A stretch of 64,000 nt of DNA, taken from the NCBI GenBank assembly GCA_036245525.1, contig BTPG01000004.1, positions 44,426,884 to 44,490,883 of the forward strand. Direction: 5' to 3'. The notes below the pieces were generated by a model that was given only the letters and a program-made list of their open reading frames with translations, searched no databases and was not told the DNA's origin. Both the position numbers and the translations under genes were made by a program. Origin of the DNA: Semisulcospira habei (taxonomy: Eukaryota > Mollusca > Gastropoda > Semisulcospiridae). This document shows, piece by piece, positions 18,163 to 29,693 of this stretch (positions are counted from its first letter, which is position 1; each line of letters starts with the position of its first letter).

Positions 18163-21100
18163 TTCTTCTTCTTCTTCTTCTTGTCGTTCGCAGTGGGCTA
18201 TACGGTCAGTCCAGCACCGGCGATGAATGACGTCGTTTTCTCCAGGTCTTCTCGACTGCCGTAGAGTTTGGTCTGCAGTGGAGTTGGCGACGGCCACACT
18301 TCTTTTCTTTTATCGTCCAGTAGGGGGCATCTCTGGAGAATGTGTTCCGCTGTTTGGTCTTCCTGACCACAGGCGCAGGTTGGTGATGGCGCCAGCTTGA
18401 GCTTTCTGTTCATGTGAGCGTTCAGTCTGTTGTGGCCGGTACGCAGTCTGATCAGGACGACTTGCTGCTTTCTGGTCATTGTGTGGTAGTCGTCTCTGTT
18501 TGACCTCGGCCTCATCAATGCATTGATGATTGTCTTTTGCTCACTATAGATGACGCTGTTTTCTTGTTGATCTTTTGTGGCTCCTTCTTTCGCCAGCTCG
18601 TCTGCCCTTTCATTTCCTGATACCCCACAGTGGGCTGGTATCCACTGGAGAACAACTCTTCTGGTTTGTCTGACCTTCTGCAAAGCTCTGGTCAGCTGGG
18701 GGAGTTTGTCGTTCTCGAGGGCCTGAAGGACTGAACGGGCATCGGAGAAGAAGACAACTTGATAGCATGGGTCTGTAGAATTCTGAACCATGGAGGAGGC
18801 CTGCATAAGTGCTTCGGTTTCTGCTTTGTAGTTTGTGCAGTGTTTGCCGGTGGCTACACTGGATGTGGCTGTATGTCCCCCTGGGAACTGGATCAGGATG
18901 CCAGCACCTCCACTGGAAACGGCATTTGTTGCTGATCCATCAGTGTAGATGTGGATCCATGCCTCCTTTGGGTACTGTTCGTCGATCAGGGCTAGGGTGA
19001 GTGCCCGTCGAACAGTGTCATCCTGACTGTCTCCTGAGGCAGCATGTGGGACACTGGTGCAGATCTGGATGTCTGGTTTGTCCACTGCCCAAGGGTTTTC
19101 CACTTCTTCTGTGATCAGAGGTAGCGTGCTCTGTGGAAGGACTTCCCTGTACTGTCGAGAAAGTCGCATGCTCTCATGGACAAAGCTGCTTCTTTTGAGC
19201 CGGTTCTTGGTGAGGTTGCTCAGTCTGTGCTTCATGGGGTGGTCGGGCAAGCACCTGAGCTTCTCCGCCTGTACCATGGTTTTGGCTTCTCTCCTCTGGC
19301 TGAGAGGTTGGATTGTGGTCAGCTTCTCCATTTCCTTGATTGGTGTGGATTTCATTGCACCAGTGATGAGTCGAAGAGCCTGGTTTTGCACTCGGTCGAG
19401 GGTCTGCAGGTTCGTCTTGGCTGAGGTTGACCACGCTGTGGAGTCGTACTCGAGGTGGGGCCTGACTGTTCCCTGGTCTTCTTGTTCGCTCCCCAGGTGG
19501 TGCCTGCCAGTTTCCTGAGTATGGCCAGCTTGCGCCGGGCCTTCCCCTCTGCCTGTACAATGTGTGGTTTCCAGGTCTGACGTCTGTCGAAGGTGACACC
19601 AAGGTAGGTAGCTTCATCATCCTCTCTCAGAGGGGTTCCACCAAGCTTGATGGTTCTGGCTTTCTGCTTTGGGGACAGTGTGAAGAGGGTGGTGGAGGAT
19701 TTCTCCTTGTTGACGGAGATGCCCCAGTCTTCTGCCCATGCGTTCAGCTTATCTGCCGCTAGCTGCATTCTGTAGGTGGCAGTACTTGCATGCTCCTCCT
19801 TGCACCAGATCACAAGGTCGTCTGCGTATAGGGCAGCTTTGATTCCCTTGGTCATCTCAGACACCAGATCGTCGATGAAGAGAAGAAAGAGGGTAGGTGA
19901 GAGGACTCCTCCTTGCGGGACACCATGACGAAGGAGGAATTTCTTGCTTTTGGTCTGGTCGACGCTGACTCTTGCCCTGCGGTTGAAGAGGTAGGAGCGT
20001 ATCCACTGGAACATGTTACTGGACACGCCTTTTCTCAGCAGTTTGACAAGCAGCCCATCTTTCCAGACCTTGTCAAAAGCCTTCTGAAGATCAATCCAGG
20101 TTACAAAGACCAGCTTCTGCTCCTGGAAGGCATCTTCAACTTCCTGCGCCAAGTAAGTGACCTGGTCTTCGGTGCTGCGGAACTGTCGGAAGCCTGCATG
20201 TTCAGGGGCGAGGAGGTTCCTGGATTCCAGGTAACACCTGAGGCGCTCGTTCACAATTCTCTCCAAGGTCTTCACAACACAGCTGGTGAGGCTGATTGGG
20301 CGATAGCTGGTGGCCTTCTTTGGATCCTTCCCTTTCTTTAGAATGGGGATCATGATCGCTTCTCGCCAGAGTTGTGGTGGTATATAGGTAGCGATCCTTC
20401 TTGCCAGCTCCTGTTGAGGACTTCAAGAAGCTTGTTTTCTGCTGCACTACCAAGGTGGGTTAGCATCTCGTTGGTGATGCCATCTGGACCAGGAGACTTC
20501 TTCGCCTTCAACTTTTGGAGAGCTATATGAAGCTCTTTGTGTGTAAGTGGTTGATTCATGGCGTCCGCTGTTGCTTGTTTGGCAGGTCTCTCTCTTTGCT
20601 TTCTTCTTGCTTCTCTCTGCTTTTTGGGGCTAACATGGAGATTGCTCTCAGCTACATAGCTTTCAGCAAATTGGTTGGCAGCATGCTTTCCTGTTAGTAT
20701 CTTCCCATTTTCTTCTAAGGTGATGTTTCCTTTGCTCGTGTTCTCATCGTTCAACTGCTTGGTCAGTTTCCAGAGCTTTCTGCCGTCCTTCTCAAGGTTC
20801 AAGGAGCTTGTTTTCTCTTGCCAGCTCCTGCGTCTTGCCTGTAGCTTCTTCTTGAGAAATTTGGCTTTGGCTTCCTGGAGGCGGATGTTGTTTGCCTGTG
20901 ATGGGTTAACTTCTTCTTCCCTTCTGGCATCTGCTAGATCATCATCCAGTTCCTGCAGTTCATTGCTCCAGTAGGGCTCATAGTCTTTTCTAGCACCTCT
21001 GGGTATGGACTCACGCGCTGCTCTGAGGATGCTCATGTTGAGGTCCTTCTCCACCATGTTGATGTCTCGACCTTCGATTCGAATGTCTTTGGTGAGTTCT

Positions 21101-22385
21101 CTGGAGCGGTGTCTAAAGAGGAACCAGTTCGCTCTTTTGTAGTTCCACCGTGGGAAGGTTGCATTAGCGCAGGACTCCATGCCCAAGGTCAAAAAGACTG
21201 GCCGATGGTCACTTCCACCTAGCTGTTCTCCGACCTCTCTGCTGGCTTGCTTGTGCATGTCTTCTGTGCAGAAGGCTAGGTCAGGAGTCGATGTAGTGTG
21301 CCATCTTCTGGAGTAGAACGTGGGGCAGTCAATGGGACTGTTTAACAGAATGAGATCGTTGTCGTCCTGCCAGTTCTCCACCTCTTCTCCTCTCCGATTC
21401 AAGTGGTCGTATCCCCAACTTTGTGAGTGACTGTTGAAGTCGCCCACCACAATGAAGTTGGAGGCCTTAGTGGGGATCGTGTCAAGGGTGAGTGGTCTGT
21501 CGTTGGGGCAGTAGAAGTTGACCAGCTGGAAATCTGGTGTCTTCGTCTGGATCCGAATCACTTGGTACTCGTAGTTCTCCATATGCGTGTCGATCAAACA
21601 GGTGTTGATGTTATTCCTGATCAGGGTCAGGATTCCTCCCTTGCTTCGATCTGTTCTGTCGGACCTGAAGCATTGGTAGCCTCTCACTTTGAAGGACTTT
21701 TGGGGTGTCAAGTGCGTCTCCTGAATACAGCAGATGTTGATGTTCTTCTCATGCAGGATATGCTCCAACTCGGTCTTCTTGTTCAGAATGCTTTCTGCGT
21801 TCCAGTGCATGACCTGAAAAGGTTGCTGCTGACTGGGATTCTTCCTGGTTGTGGTGGTGCCAGTAACTCTCCTCCCGCGTCCCCTGGCGCGACAAGACGG
21901 GCGGGAGGGACCTCCAGTAGCTGAGGCTGGGTCCCTTAGAGGCATGGGACCCGACGCTGCTCCACCCTGGAGGGTCCTCAGTGGGCAAGCGCCATTATCG
22001 TCAATGGTAGTTGGCCGTATAGTCATGATTGCGGGTATGTGTGGATCTATGGTTTATCAAAATGCGCCGTGCGGCCTGGGTCCTCCGTCTTCAGCATTCG
22101 AGGTTTCTGTCGGGGTTACACAGGATGGCTAGAGCTTTATGCGGCTCTTGATCGCATGATAAACACGTCGTTGGACACATGGGGAATTTCAGTGGAGGTA
22201 CAGTGCCACCTGCTACCCCGCCCCGTCCTGGTAAGCTCATCGCCATTTGGTCCGCAACTGCTTGCGCAGCTAACCTCCATTTCTGAAGGCCGTTCCCCTA
22301 TCCGCCACCCGGGAACGCGCTAGGTTGGGGATGGTCGCCCCACTGAAAATCCCACACTGGGTTAAGGAAGTTCGGCATGTCCTAG
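18163..22385 (-). mobile_element. Near-full-length LINE with endonuclease, RT and RNase H
   Basis: Flanked by a 10-bp TSD ACAAGATGTC (18,153-18,162 and 22,386-22,395). The 3' end on the minus strand is an (AAG)n tail, not poly(A). At 4.2 kb it includes a 5' region without a long ORF (22,027-22,385). The RNase H domain and the simple-repeat tail suggest the I/Jockey group; the exact clade is not determined. It is inserted in the finger-coding exon of the recombinase gene. Confidence 0.93.
18198..22026 (-). pseudogene. LINE ORF2: AP endonuclease, reverse transcriptase, RNase H
   Basis: Reading leftwards, an APE-type endonuclease (HWNAESI, QETHL, VVGDFNSH and GGSDHRPVFL) is followed by the reverse transcriptase (SPGPDGI, YRPISLTS, HGVPQGGVLSP, LYADDLVIW) and RNase H (IYTDGSA, AETEAL, WIPAHCGVSGNERADELA). 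A CxC..H..C-type end (CACGQEDQTAEHILQRC) closes it. The three frames 20,350-22,026, 19,352-20,353 and 18,198-19,391 join through two frameshifts near 20,390 and 19,470. The order and motifs are complete, so the copy is young but inactive as assembled. Confidence 0.92.
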
Positions 22386-23448
22386 ACAAGATGTCCATGC
22401 AGATGAGGCAGACGTTGCTAAAATTTTGTTGATGAAAAAAGGGACAAAGCAGAGACGTCGAGCATGGATCAGACTACAAGATGAGGGTGATTACATGCAT
22501 TACGTTGCTGTTCTTGAAAACAAATCAGGATGTTTGATTCCTAAGTATCGCACCAAAACTAGTAAGGTAGACGACCTTCTCGCCTGTAGCCATTGCAAAG
22601 GGCTCTATCAAAAAAAAGCTGATCTCTGTACACTCAAAACGTTGCTGTCAGAAACCAGGAGGGTTTCAGATCACTCAGAGAGGGGACGCGGCGCGCCGTG
22701 GTCGGCTAATGCTTCTAACACCCTTAGACGTTGAATTTTCCTTCTATCACAAGGTCTTGGTCAGGCAGAGAGATGATGAGATAAGCCGTCTCATCAGAAC
22801 TGACCCCTTGCTTCTTGAGTATGGAAAGAGATTATTTGACCGCAGGGACATTGAAGAACACACGGCTGGACAAATCAGCTCCAGGATGCGGGAGTTAGGG
22901 TGACTATTAAAGATTATCAGAGTGAGGTCAGAAATTAAAATCGCAAGTTTAAATGCTGTGATCAATTCAGCTAGCTTTGATCATGTTGTCTTGGCTGTAA
23001 AAGAGCTAGCAGGTTTTGATGAGGACACACATCAGTTCAAAAAAGGCAATCTCGCAATGCGCATAGGCCATGCTTTGAAAAAGTGTTCACAGATCAAACA
23101 GTCACAGGCATCCAAACAGCTAGGGCAGGGTTCAGACGACAGGTGGCGACAGGAGCTCTCTGAGGCGCAGCGGTTTGACTCTGTCTTCAACGGGGACTGG
23201 TATAATTGTGTGTCCGCTACAGCAGCCCAGTCAGTCGGGAAAATGACCATGAACAAACCCAAGCTGATCCCATCATGTGAAGATGTGAGGAAGGTCCAAC
23301 AGCTTCTTGAGACAAGGATGGTTTCGGAAGATTATCCGACAGTGGTTAAAGCAACTCTTTGTGCTGTATCACTTTTCAACCGAAAACGAGGGGGAGAAGT
23401 TCAGAGAATGAAGGTGTCAGACTTTCAGAATGCTAAGATTGGATCGAT

Positions 23449-25758
23449 TTGCGAGATTTTGACATGCCCAGAGGCGCACTAAGCGTGTTAAACATCCCAC
23501 TGTGCCTGAGTGGCTGACGGATGAGATTAAAACTGCGATGGAACTAAGAGATCTATTGAAACAACAAAAGAAATTTGACGAGTACAAAAAACAGCGAAAC
23601 CTAGTTAAATCATTAGTACGTAAAGCACAGAGGCAGTATGCTGAAAAGATTATTGCGGGCGGCAAAGACATACGCAGCGTGTGGCAGGTGATTAACACAT
23701 TTACTAAAGGACAATCTAGCAAAACAACGAGTGTCCCCCCGCACCTCACAGCTGATGTATTTAATGAACACTTTCTTAACATTGCAAAAACTCTGTCACA
23801 GACGAACACCAGTGAGCCAGGTGAATACGTATGTTCAGAACAATTGAAACAACACAGTCAGATAAACGCCGGCAATACTTTCTCAGTTCCCCTAATGACC
23901 GTCCTTGATGTAGGAAAATCTATAACCAACATGAAAAGTAAAACATCTTGTGGTGTAGACGGTATTAGCAGTAAAATCCTGAAAATTGCGCTCCCTTATA
24001 TTGTGGAATCATTAACCTTTATATATAACCTTTCGATTCAAAAGAGCATGTTTCCCGATGAATTGAAAATAGCAAAAGTTACTCCTCTACCGAAAAGCAA
24101 AGATCTGAGCGACCCAAGTGAGTACAGACCTATTTCAATCTTATCAGCAGTGTCCAAACCACTTGAAAAGCATATACATAATCATTTACTTCAATTCCTG
24201 GAGAAAAACCACCTTATTAGTACAGCACAATCAGCTATTCGGCCCAAACATTCGTGTCAGACTGCCTTAACTCTCTTAACCCACAAATGGCTTACTGCCA
24301 TAAATGAGTCCAAACTTTCAGGTGTAGTATTTCTAGATCTTAAAAAAGCCTTCGATCTCATTAACCACTCAATCTTACTAAAGAAGTTACCTTTATATCA
24401 CATTGACTCAAATGCAGTCGCTTTTCTCTCGTCCTATCTCTTAGGCAGAACGCAGAAAGTGTTCTTGAATGGTAAATACTCAGCGAAAGGACTGGTGACC
24501 CATGGTGTTCCTCAGGGATCCACCCTAGGACCGTTATTATTCAACATCTTTATAAATGACCTTCCACTGTCAATATCACACCCCGACACAAACTGTGAAC
24601 TATTTGCTGACGATACATCATTACATGTATCTGATAAAAAATGTTTCAACCGTGAGCGCTGTCCTCCAACATAGTCTAGATGAAGTGTCAACTTGGTGTG
24701 AAGAAAATCATATGATTATTAGTATTCCTAAAACGAAAAGTATGTTGGTGACAACACGCCAAAAGCATCAACGTGGTTTGCAACCCCTTGAGCTGTCCCT
24801 TCACTCTCAGCCCATAGAGCAAGTGTCAAAACATCGTTTGTTAGGAGTGACAGTCGACGAACAGCTCAGCTGGGAGCCGCACATAGAAACTGCCTGTAAA
24901 AATATTTCAAAGAATCTATTTTTATTATCCAAATTAAGTCGTATAGTTGACATTGATGCTTGAAAACTATTCTTTAACGCACACATCAAGACACATTGTA
25001 ATTATGCTTCCAATATCTGGGACGGCTGTGGAGACATTCATTTGAAAAATATTAATTCCCTTTACCGGCGAGGTATTAAGCTTATTCTTCCTGGTTCGTC
25101 CCCTACTGATGAAAGACTGAAGGCCCTAATATTCTACCACTCAGTAAACAATTGGAACTTAATAGATGCTTGCTTGTGCAAAAAATTCTAAACAATGCCG
25201 CCCCTCCCTATCTCCGTGAGCTGTTTTCCCACACGAATAGAGAGAACACGAGGAACAGCTTACTCCATCTCCCAAAACCGAGAATCAACATCTTCAAATC
25301 TAGCATATCATTTTCCGGTGCTAAGTCATGGAATAACTTGCCCTCACATTTAAAGTCTATTTCAAAGTTATCTATCTTCAGAGCTCGCGTCCATAAATAT
25401 TTGCTGTCGATGTGAATGTCCTATTTTTCTGTTTAGTATGTTGCTCCAGCACAGCAGATTGCTGCAGATTATGTAATAGTTTGACTGTATTAACATGTCA
25501 GGCTCATACACGTACATATATTGTTTTGATTCTTTTTGTATTTTATTTTTTATTTTTTATTTTTTTTTCTTTCTGATGGTGGGGGGGGGGGGGCGGGGGT
25601 GGGGGGGTGGGTGGGTATGGGTACTTATATATATTTTATCTGTTGCTGTATCGTCTTATGTATTTTTATATGTGTAGAGTAGCAGGACAGTTTGGAAGAT
25701 AGGCATTGCTATGCCTAAAACTTTTTATCCTGAATAAAAACGTTTCATCATCATCATC
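23449..25758 (+). mobile_element. 5'-truncated LINE inserted in the recombinase gene
   Basis: Flanked by ATCGAT (23,443-23,448 and 25,759-25,764), with a 3' (CAT)n tail. Removing it restores the host reading frame. It lacks the endonuclease. The 3' UTR holds a G-rich tract (25,579-25,616). Confidence 0.88.
23502..25415 (+). pseudogene. LINE reverse transcriptase (CR1/Jockey-like), 5'-truncated and frameshifted
   Basis: RT motifs in order are KTSCGVDGI, YRPISILSAVSK, FLDLKKAFD, HGVPQGSTLGPLLFNI and LFADDTSLHV. The C-terminal region carries RLLGVTVDEQLSW and ends SFSGAKSWNNLP...FRARVHKYLLSM. The frame changes near 24,640 (after DKKCFN) and again near 24,960, so at least two frameshifts occur. 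No RNase H is seen. Confidence 0.9.
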
Positions 25759-26689
25759 ATCGATCACCAATCAAGATATCTTGAAAGGTCTCACAGAGGT
25801 TGAGAAGAAAATGGTGAGTCATTTTCAGCGAGTGGAAATCAGAGGCAAGTTTAATAGGAGTGTTCCCGTTTTGCTTACGAAGAAGATGATGACAACTGTG
25901 GACAGAATCCTTCAAATGAGGCAATCAGTGCCAGCTCTCGCTGATTCCCAGTACATCTTTGCCACACCTTCTGGTCAGAGGCCTTACAGAGGCCATGATG
26001 TTCTGAAGGCCCATGCCCTAGAAGCACGGGCGTCATACCCAGCCATGTTCACATTTACTCAGTTACGGAAGCAGGTTGCAACTTTGGCTCAGTCAATGGC
26101 CATCTCGGAGTTAGACCAGGATCAGCTGGCAGATTTCCTTGGCCATGATATTCGGATACATCGCCATATCTACCGCCAACCTCAAGACGTCCTTCAAAAG
26201 GCAAAAGTGGCAAAGATTCTTCTGTCAGTTAACAATGGGATGACAGATTTTGAGAGTTGCATTAGAGCTGAGCTGGGCGATGATGAAGAGATTGATTTTG
26301 ACAATGAAGACACATCAGAAACTGGCAGAGAGGTCTCGGGGGGAACAGCACCTGTGAATGAAGCAAGTAGCAAGTCAACAACACAGGAATCAATGAGCAT
26401 GACGGAGAAAAGACGTCCAGAGCCTGATGACAATCTAGATAGTTTTGATGATGACAGTACTGCGTCAGCTTCTGTTCGAAAGAAAGCTAGATTTACAAGG
26501 AAACCATGGGGGGAAGCTGAAGAGAAAGCTGTTCAAACTCGTTTCAAGACACACCTCGTCATGAACAAACTTCCTGGAAAGGCCGAGATACAGCACGCAA
26601 TGGCAGAAGAGCCCGCACTTAGACATAGGCGCTGGACAAACATTAAGGATTACGTCTGCAACAGACTGAAAAAGTTACAAAAGAAATGA

Positions 26690-27109
26690 ATTGAGGTTCC
26701 CCGCCACTCGCGGCATTTTCGGTTTCATACAGATTTATTACAAGAGTGTTATTATTGGGGTGGTTTCAGCATGTATAGCCTGCTTTTTTTTTATCTGATG
26801 GACGCCTGGATCATTTTGTATACTGTATAACCTTTGGATTTGCAAAACAAAACAGCCGGCTGGGGACAAAAGACAATAATAAGATAAGATAACAAAACCA
26901 TTGACAACGTAAAGATTGATTACAAGAGTGTTATTATTGGGGGGGTGGGGGGGGGCTGGATCATTTTGTAATATACTGCATACCGTTTAAAACTCTGCAA
27001 ACGGAAGAATGGTTGGTTGGGGACGAAAGACAATAATAAAGGCTGAAGTTTCAAGTGATTTCTTATGTTGTCAGTTAATTAATTAATGTCAGTGTTCTGT
27101 TCTGTCATT
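26690..27109. other. 3' flank of the recombinase gene
   Basis: A ~100-bp segment (GATTTATTACAAGAGTGTTATTATTGGGG to AAAGACAATAATAA) is duplicated at 26,727-26,882 and 26,915-27,037, with G runs in the second copy. No gene is seen. Confidence 0.5.
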
Positions 27110-27323
27110 TTAACTCATTCTACCCCAAGACCGGAATCCCCAAATGTTGAAGTCATCTTCACAAGACTGCGTTGCAGTGCAGGACACACATCCACCATGA
27201 TAGTTCAAGGGTGATGCCAGAATAGCTTGGCGCCCATAGGCGACAAGCTATTCTGGCATCACCCTTGAACTATCATGGTGGATCTTTATTTTGCTGTGGT
27301 GTGTCTGGGGTAGAATAAGTTAA
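27110..27323. mobile_element. Palindromic MITE family A
   Basis: TTAACTCATT...ATAAGTTAA outer ends enclose a ~94-bp hairpin (27,190-27,283) with arms CCACCATGATAGTTCAAGGG and its complement, and the core GCCAGAATAGCTTGGCG. Confidence 0.9.
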
Positions 27324-27509
27324 GCCCAAATGTTGAAGTCGTCTTCAGAAGACTGCGTTGCAGTGCAGGACACACATCCACCATGATAGTTCAAGGGTGA
27401 TGCCAGAATAGCTTGGCGCCCATAGGCGACAAGCTATTCTGGCATCACCCTTGAACTATCATGGTGGATCTTTATTTTGATGTGGTGTGTCTGGGGTAGA
27501 ATAAGTTAA
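27320..27509. mobile_element. Palindromic MITE family A, adjacent second copy
   Basis: Nearly identical to the copy just upstream and sharing its boundary TTAA. Either a tandem duplication or an insertion into the terminal TTAA. Confidence 0.88.
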
Positions 27510-27563
27510 GTGTCAGTTTCTTTGTCTGGGTCTTTTTCTATCTTTCATATTTTTCCACACTTT

Positions 27564-27794
27564 TTGACCCGCATCATACTGAGGCTAAAAGCTTCAAATT
27601 TGTTCACTGCCATAATTCTATGCAAGCTACATTACAGTACTTACAGATGAGGACATAGACCAATGGCTTTAGTTCAAGGGTGGTGCCACAATCGCTTGGC
27701 GCCTAGAGGCACCAAGCTATTCTGGCACTATCCCTTGGACTATGCCAGTCACACTTGTTGCACACACTGGTGTATTCCGAATGATAAGGGTTAA
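27564..27794. mobile_element. Palindromic MITE family A, long-arm subtype
   Basis: This subtype has CATCATACTGAGGCTAAAAG on one side and GTGTATTCCGAATGATAAGG on the other of the hairpin. Related copies lie at 41,242, 43,530 and 52,252. Confidence 0.85.
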
Positions 27795-28311
27795 TATTCA
27801 AAATGCTCTGTTGCTGTTTGTCTGAAACTCCAGAGTACCCAAAACCAAAAAAAAAAAGGTCCTTTAATTTCCAGAATACATTATGTTGATTCTCACATAA
27901 ATGCCCTGATGAACTGTTTTGCTTCAGAAGGACAAAACGCAGCAATGTTTAAAAGATTTCCTCTGTAAAAATCATAATCGAAAGGTTACTGGCCAGTGTT
28001 TATTGAATTTTGCACCATACAATGTTAAAAATGTTAAAGCACACATACACATTAAGTTGAAAAAACAACAACCCCCCAAAATAATGTGAAACAGAAGTAT
28101 TCCATGAACTTGACCTTATTACAGACGCCTAATGTTGTAAAGACACCCATTTGGACTGTATAATGTCAGTTTTTGTGTGAGAGGCACCCACTTTATTGGG
28201 TAGAAACCCTTTTTTTTCCATCTAGTGGCTCTGTTTCTAGAAAATGTCTATTTTAAGTTATAGAGCTTAGTTATAAGGTGAGTTCTAAACATTCGCATCA
28301 ATTCCAGAGCC
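27795..28311. other. Intergenic, no gene seen
   Basis: AT-rich single-copy-looking sequence without motifs that I can support. Confidence 0.5.
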
Positions 28312-28327
28312 CTAGAATTAATAGAAA

Positions 28328-28662
28328 GAAGTACCCAACGGAGAAAGAAACACGCTTAGAAAAAACGGTACAACACAATTTATTAATATTTCGGGTAAAT
28401 ACCCTTTGTCAAAATAGACAAACAAACAGAGACATTAGCCGCTACTTATCTTCAGATGCAGAAGGAATGTGGCACATTCCTTCTGCATCTGAAGATAAGT
28501 AGCGGCTAATGTCTCTGTTTGTTTGTCTATTTTGACAAAGGGTATTTACCCGAAATATTAATAAATTGTGTTGTACCGTTTTTTCTAAGCGTGTTTCTTT
28601 CTCCGTTGGGTACTTCTTTGCATTTCACACGCTTGGCAGTCACCTTTTTGGTCTGGATTGAT
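28328..28662. mobile_element. Foldback element F, copy 1, with 16-bp TSD
   Basis: Arms of about 143 bp (28,328-28,470 and 28,477-28,618) are near-perfect inverted complements. A unique ~43-bp end (GCATTTCACACGCTTGGCAG...GGTCTGGATTGAT) follows the right arm. The flanks repeat CTAGAATTAATAGAAA (28,312-28,327 and 28,663-28,678). No ORF is present. Confidence 0.92.
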
Positions 28663-28737
28663 CTAGAATTAATAGAAATATGTGAACCCATTTTGACATA
28701 AAATGGTAGGTAACCCACTCTGACGCTTTTGTCTGCG

Positions 28738-28865
<128 letters not shown>

Positions 28866-29232
28866 CGACTAGAGCCCACGTTTGAGGACGGACAAGCTTG
28901 ATATTGTATGATATTGTCCCTAAAAGAATTGTATGATATTGTATGATATTGTCCCTAAAACAACCTCCCAAAATCTCTCTCACAGGACACAACTGTGGTA
29001 CAATATGCAGATGATATTGCTATATGGATAAACACTAATCTCAGAAAACGTACCCCAAAAAGAATCGTAGATTACGTTCAAAAAATTTATCAGATTGAAT
29101 TGGACAAATTATCAAACTATATGAAAGAAAATGGTCTAGAACTATCTGGGGGAAAAAACATGTCTAATGCTTTTCAATAATGGGGAAAGTGGTAAAACAT
29201 TGCCTAAATTATCCCTAAACGGGACGCCTTTA

Positions 29233-29693
29233 GGTCACGGTATACATTTAAATTGGGAAGTTGAGGCAGTGCAAGGTCCCGTGTTTTTAAAAATAATTTT
29301 TGCCTTGTTTGAAAATTTGCAGTTGGGCTGAATGTGGGAATTTGCTGGAAATTTGTGGTTAGCTGAGAGGAGACATGTTTGGTGCTTTGATTCATACCAT
29401 CCTGAGCTTATCCAGTGGACATTTGTGGGCCTATGTTGAGTTGCCTTTGGCGTAGTGATTTGAGGGGCACGCTGATTTCAGCTGTGCTTGGGTGTGGGGT
29501 TGGTAAGGAACCAGTTTCATAGCCAAGAAATGAGACGGGTCATGTGCTGTTTTTTTTGGTATTTTATGCATGGCAAATGTGCAGCTGGTGGGCGGTAGTG
29601 CTTTTTAGGGAATTGAACAATTAGGGGATGACTGGGATTGACTAAGGCTAAGAGACTGGACAGTACGGAAACACCACTGTGGTCCGTGGCCTG
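29233..29693 (+). repeat. Left 461-bp terminal repeat
   Basis: It appears identical to 31,325-31,785. Confidence 0.9.

Larger units (their letters stand above)
15698..26689 (+). pseudogene. Zinc-finger/tyrosine-recombinase-fold gene; join(15698..15886,17722..18162,22396..23448,25765..26689)
   Basis: Exon 1 starts at ATG 15698 (GCCGGATGG context) and ends at the donor CTG|GTAAGT (15,886). Exon 2 begins after TTTCTCCAG (17,722) and the phase is kept. Exon 2 was later split by two LINEs; reading frame and TSDs show the join points. The protein has an acidic N-terminus, a C2H2-type finger beginning KHACKLCGK, and a second C-x2-C module (CSHCKGLYQKKADLC). A catalytic-like core follows: an Arg box (FNRKRGGEVQRM), TQLRKQ and LGHDIRIHRHIYR (His and Tyr boxes). 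It ends in a PWGEAEEKAV...RWTNIKDYVCNRLKK-type domain. This layout matches a multi-copy animal family that I recall; a Crypton relation is inference. Decay: a frameshift near 22,630 and an in-frame TGA at 22,901-22,903. Confidence 0.75.
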
